Origin: an uncultured Clostridia bacterium
GTDB taxonomy: Bacteria > Bacillota > Clostridia > Peptostreptococcales > Anaerovoracaceae
Direction of reading: 5' to 3'
NCBI GenBank assembly: GCA_934256595.1
Contig: CAKQOW010000060.1
Coordinates: 1-13,501, forward strand
Length of the DNA stretch: 13,501 nucleotides
Shown here: positions 12,284 to 13,501 of the stretch, piece by piece
How positions within the stretch are numbered: position 1 is the first letter of the stretch
Layout of the letters: the number at the start of each line of letters is the position of its first letter
Translations under genes and position numbers: made by a program
Notes under the pieces: model-generated
Told to the model about the DNA's origin: nothing
The model's input: the letters and a program-made list of their open reading frames with translations, nothing else
Databases searched by the model: none

Positions 12284-12302
12284 TTGCACCATCTTTGCAC
12301 CA
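12284..12302 (-). promoter_or_regulatory. Direct repeats TGGTGCAA, possible operator
   Basis: TGGTGCAA occurs twice on the minus strand (12284-12291 and 12295-12302) with a period of 11 bp, one helical turn, starting 15 bases upstream of the -35 box. This layout fits an activator binding site, but no regulator is identified. Confidence 0.4.
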
Positions 12303-12308
12303 GTTTTA

Positions 12309-12323
12309 CTGCATATCTGCATA
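12309..12323. repeat. Tandem CTGCATA repeat
   Basis: CTGCATA is repeated with one intervening base (12309-12315, 12317-12323), just upstream of the TGGTGCAA repeats. Together they make a TGCA-rich block ahead of the operon promoter. Confidence 0.4.
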
Positions 12324-12385
12324 CATTACCACTAGTATGATAGGAAATTAAACCTGAAGGTGACAGGTAAATTGAAAAATGTCTG

Positions 12386-12419
12386 CAAAAAAGCAACCGG
12401 CCTGCACAGCTGATTGCTT
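12386..12419 (-). terminator. Terminator after the rpn region
   Basis: On the minus strand AAGCAATC (12419-12412) pairs with GGTTGCTT (12398-12391) in an 8-bp stem including one U-G wobble. A 13-base loop with a minor inner stem separates the arms, and the run continues into TTTTTTGC. It would end transcripts from the Rpn gene before the next operon's promoter. Confidence 0.75.
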
Positions 12420-12477
12420 ATATAATACCTATACTAACTTCTCTGAAACAATAATACCTGAAACACAGGACCAACGC

Positions 12478-12543
12478 TACTATCTCATTAAGTCTTATTA
12501 TCCTCTCATATCCTGATGACAATACCTTGTCAGCAGTTGTTTC
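12478..12543 (-). pseudogene. Partial copy of the Rpn gene
   Basis: This stretch matches 12838-12903 inside the Rpn gene at an offset of exactly 360 bp, with about 52 of 60 bases identical over 12481-12540. On the minus strand it reads ETTADKVLSSGYERIIRLNE, against ETTDDVALSSGYERIIRLNE at residues 168-187 of the intact protein. Sequence on both sides is unrelated to the corresponding parts of the gene. It is a remnant of a paralogue or of a partial duplication, not a gene. Confidence 0.85.
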
Positions 12544-12573
12544 TTTGTGTAACGCTCCCTAATTAAATATCCT

Positions 12574-13404
12574 CTATAATGCTTTTATATCATTTGGAGA
12601 CAGTCCCGTAAGTTCCGCTATTTCATCATCAGGATAATTCTTAATTTTCATGGCTTTCGCCATCTCCAGTGCTTTTGAAGCCTCGCCCTGAGCAATTCCG
12701 GCTTCAAGGCCTTCAGTTCTGCCACGTTCTTCGCCTGTCTTTTCGCCCTGCTCTCTGGCTTCCTGTATATCGTGCATTCTTTCCTCATATGCGTTCATAT
12801 ACTTCACTCCAATCTCATCACTTGCCTTAATGGAAGATACTATCTCATTAAGCCTGATTATCCTCTCATATCCTGATGACAATGCCACATCATCGGTTGT
12901 TTCCTCAAAATATTCAAGCATAGCTATAAGCTCACTGCTTACTCCCTCAAGGTCTTTACCTTTGGTGTTAAGATATATGATTACCTCTCCGTCATATACC
13001 TCTTTGTCAGGATAGCCCTCATACATTCTGCACACTGTATAGCGGTATCTGCCCTCTCCGCCCATATCAAAGCCTGCTATCACTATCATGCACAAATCGC
13101 TTAACCTGTTATAGTCTATGGTTCCCTCAGGTAGCAGCTTGCTTGTCATTAATGCGCCGTAATAACGCATTCTTTTATGCATATTATTTTCGTTTTCTTT
13201 CTGCACCTCGGCGTTATAAACTCTGTTGTCATCACCTATGGCGCATACATCAAGCCTTGCTATTTTGCCCAGAAGCTCCTTTCGTTTCTCATTCTCCGCA
13301 ATGGGTTCCCCTTTAAAGTTGATTTCTCTTTCAAGGATAATTTCAAGAATTATCTTATATGCCTCTGCGCTCTCAATTACTTCACTAAACAGAAAGCAAT
13401 CCAT
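12574..13404 (-). CDS. Rpn family recombination-promoting nuclease
   Basis: A 276-residue protein of the Rpn / PD-(D/E)XK transposase-like family. The nuclease core shows RLDV (D52) and AEVQ (E66, Q68), followed by KRMRYYGALMTSKLL (77-91), LCMIVIAGFD (104-113) and YLNTKG (144-149). The C-terminal third is charged, with repeated RxEGxExG-type stretches (about 215-245) and a short helical end that includes ELTGLS. Rpn proteins promote recA-independent recombination in E. coli; some are thought to belong to defence or mobile systems. The frame opens at the ATG at 13404, but codons just upstream read LQDLNL, which fits the family N-terminus, and are preceded by a stop. The annotated start may therefore be a fallback, and the gene may be decaying. 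A weak AGGA lies ten bases upstream of the ATG. Confidence 0.85.
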   Translation of the reverse strand: MDCFLFSEVIESAEAYKIILEIILEREINFKGEPIAENEKRKELLGKIARLDVCAIGDDNRVYNAEVQKENENNMHKRMRYYGALMTSKLLPEGTIDYNRLSDLCMIVIAGFDMGGEGRYRYTVCRMYEGYPDKEVYDGEVIIYLNTKGKDLEGVSSELIAMLEYFEETTDDVALSSGYERIIRLNEIVSSIKASDEIGVKYMNAYEERMHDIQEAREQGEKTGEERGRTEGLEAGIAQGEASKALEMAKAMKIKNYPDDEIAELTGLSPNDIKAL

Positions 13405-13468
13405 AAGGTTTAAATCCTGCAGTTTTTACTGATGTGCGATAAAGAAGTAATAGAAGTGTAAAAAATTT

Positions 13469-13486
13469 TGCCGTTCCTATCCGGCA
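13469..13486 (-). terminator. Possible terminator of an off-window gene
   Basis: On the minus strand TGCCG and CGGCA (13486-13482 with 13473-13469) form a 5-bp GC-rich stem around an 8-base loop, followed by AAATTTTTT. It could end a minus-strand transcript coming from beyond the right edge. The stem is short. Confidence 0.35.
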
Positions 13487-13501
13487 CTTAGCTCTTGTGT
13501 C

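Larger units (their letters stand above)
12202..12573. other. Interval between operon promoter and rpn gene
   Basis: This 372-bp region carries the promoter of the transglutaminase operon, two sets of short direct repeats upstream of it, a minus-strand terminator and a partial second copy of part of the Rpn gene. No complete gene is seen. Confidence 0.7.

Overview
The window looks like chromosomal DNA of a low-to-mid GC Gram-positive bacterium, most likely a gut-type Clostridia (Oscillospiraceae/Ruminococcus- or Eubacterium siraeum-like). This placement is inference from gene content: every tRNA encodes its own CCA, Shine-Dalgarno sites are strong (AGGAGG-like), and RqcH, a YicC/YloC homologue, a DUF4358/MBOAT/DHHW cluster and an Rpn-family nuclease gene are all present. 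No search was run.

Layout. (1) 2-1213: twelve tRNA genes, all on the minus strand, transcribed Val-Asp-Thr-Tyr-Gly(GCC)-Gly(TCC)-Arg-Gln-Lys-Ser(UGA)-Ser(GCU)-Trp. Two tandem sigma-A-type promoters lie upstream and a third lies inside the array, before tRNA-Tyr. The array runs off the left edge. (2) 1431-4214: minus-strand operon yicC-hflX-yigZ with overlapping genes. (3) 4215-4573: divergent promoter region holding a ~235-bp stretch bounded by imperfect inverted repeats, a MITE-like candidate. (4) 4574-6235: rqcH (NFACT protein, alanine tailing of stalled chains) on the plus strand, ending inside a terminator hairpin. rqcH, hflX and yicC together make a ribosome-rescue/RNA-decay neighbourhood. 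(5) 6236-6579: gene-free, with hairpins, a short orphan reading frame and a promoter. (6) 6580-7880: ECF sigma factor (TTG start) and an overlapping membrane-anchored anti-sigma-like protein. A stretch of apparently decayed coding sequence follows, then a terminator serving the opposite strand. (7) 8044-12201: minus-strand operon of transglutaminase-like membrane protein, DUF4358 lipoprotein, MBOAT O-acyltransferase and DHHW (AlgX/AlgJ-like) protein, with a clear promoter and terminator. This is the best candidate for a functional surface-modification system. (8) 12386-13404: minus-strand Rpn-family nuclease gene with a doubtful start, a partial second copy just downstream of it, and a terminator.

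How the genes fit together. HflX splits stalled ribosomes, RqcH marks nascent chains on the freed 50S subunit, and YicC homologues cut RNA, so regions 2-4 serve translation quality control. In region 7, the MBOAT protein should move an acyl group across the membrane and the DHHW protein should help place it on an extracytoplasmic glycan. The lipoprotein and the transglutaminase-like protein would act on the same outer face. The acceptor is unknown. The sigma/anti-sigma pair may respond to envelope state, but no target promoter can be assigned from this window.
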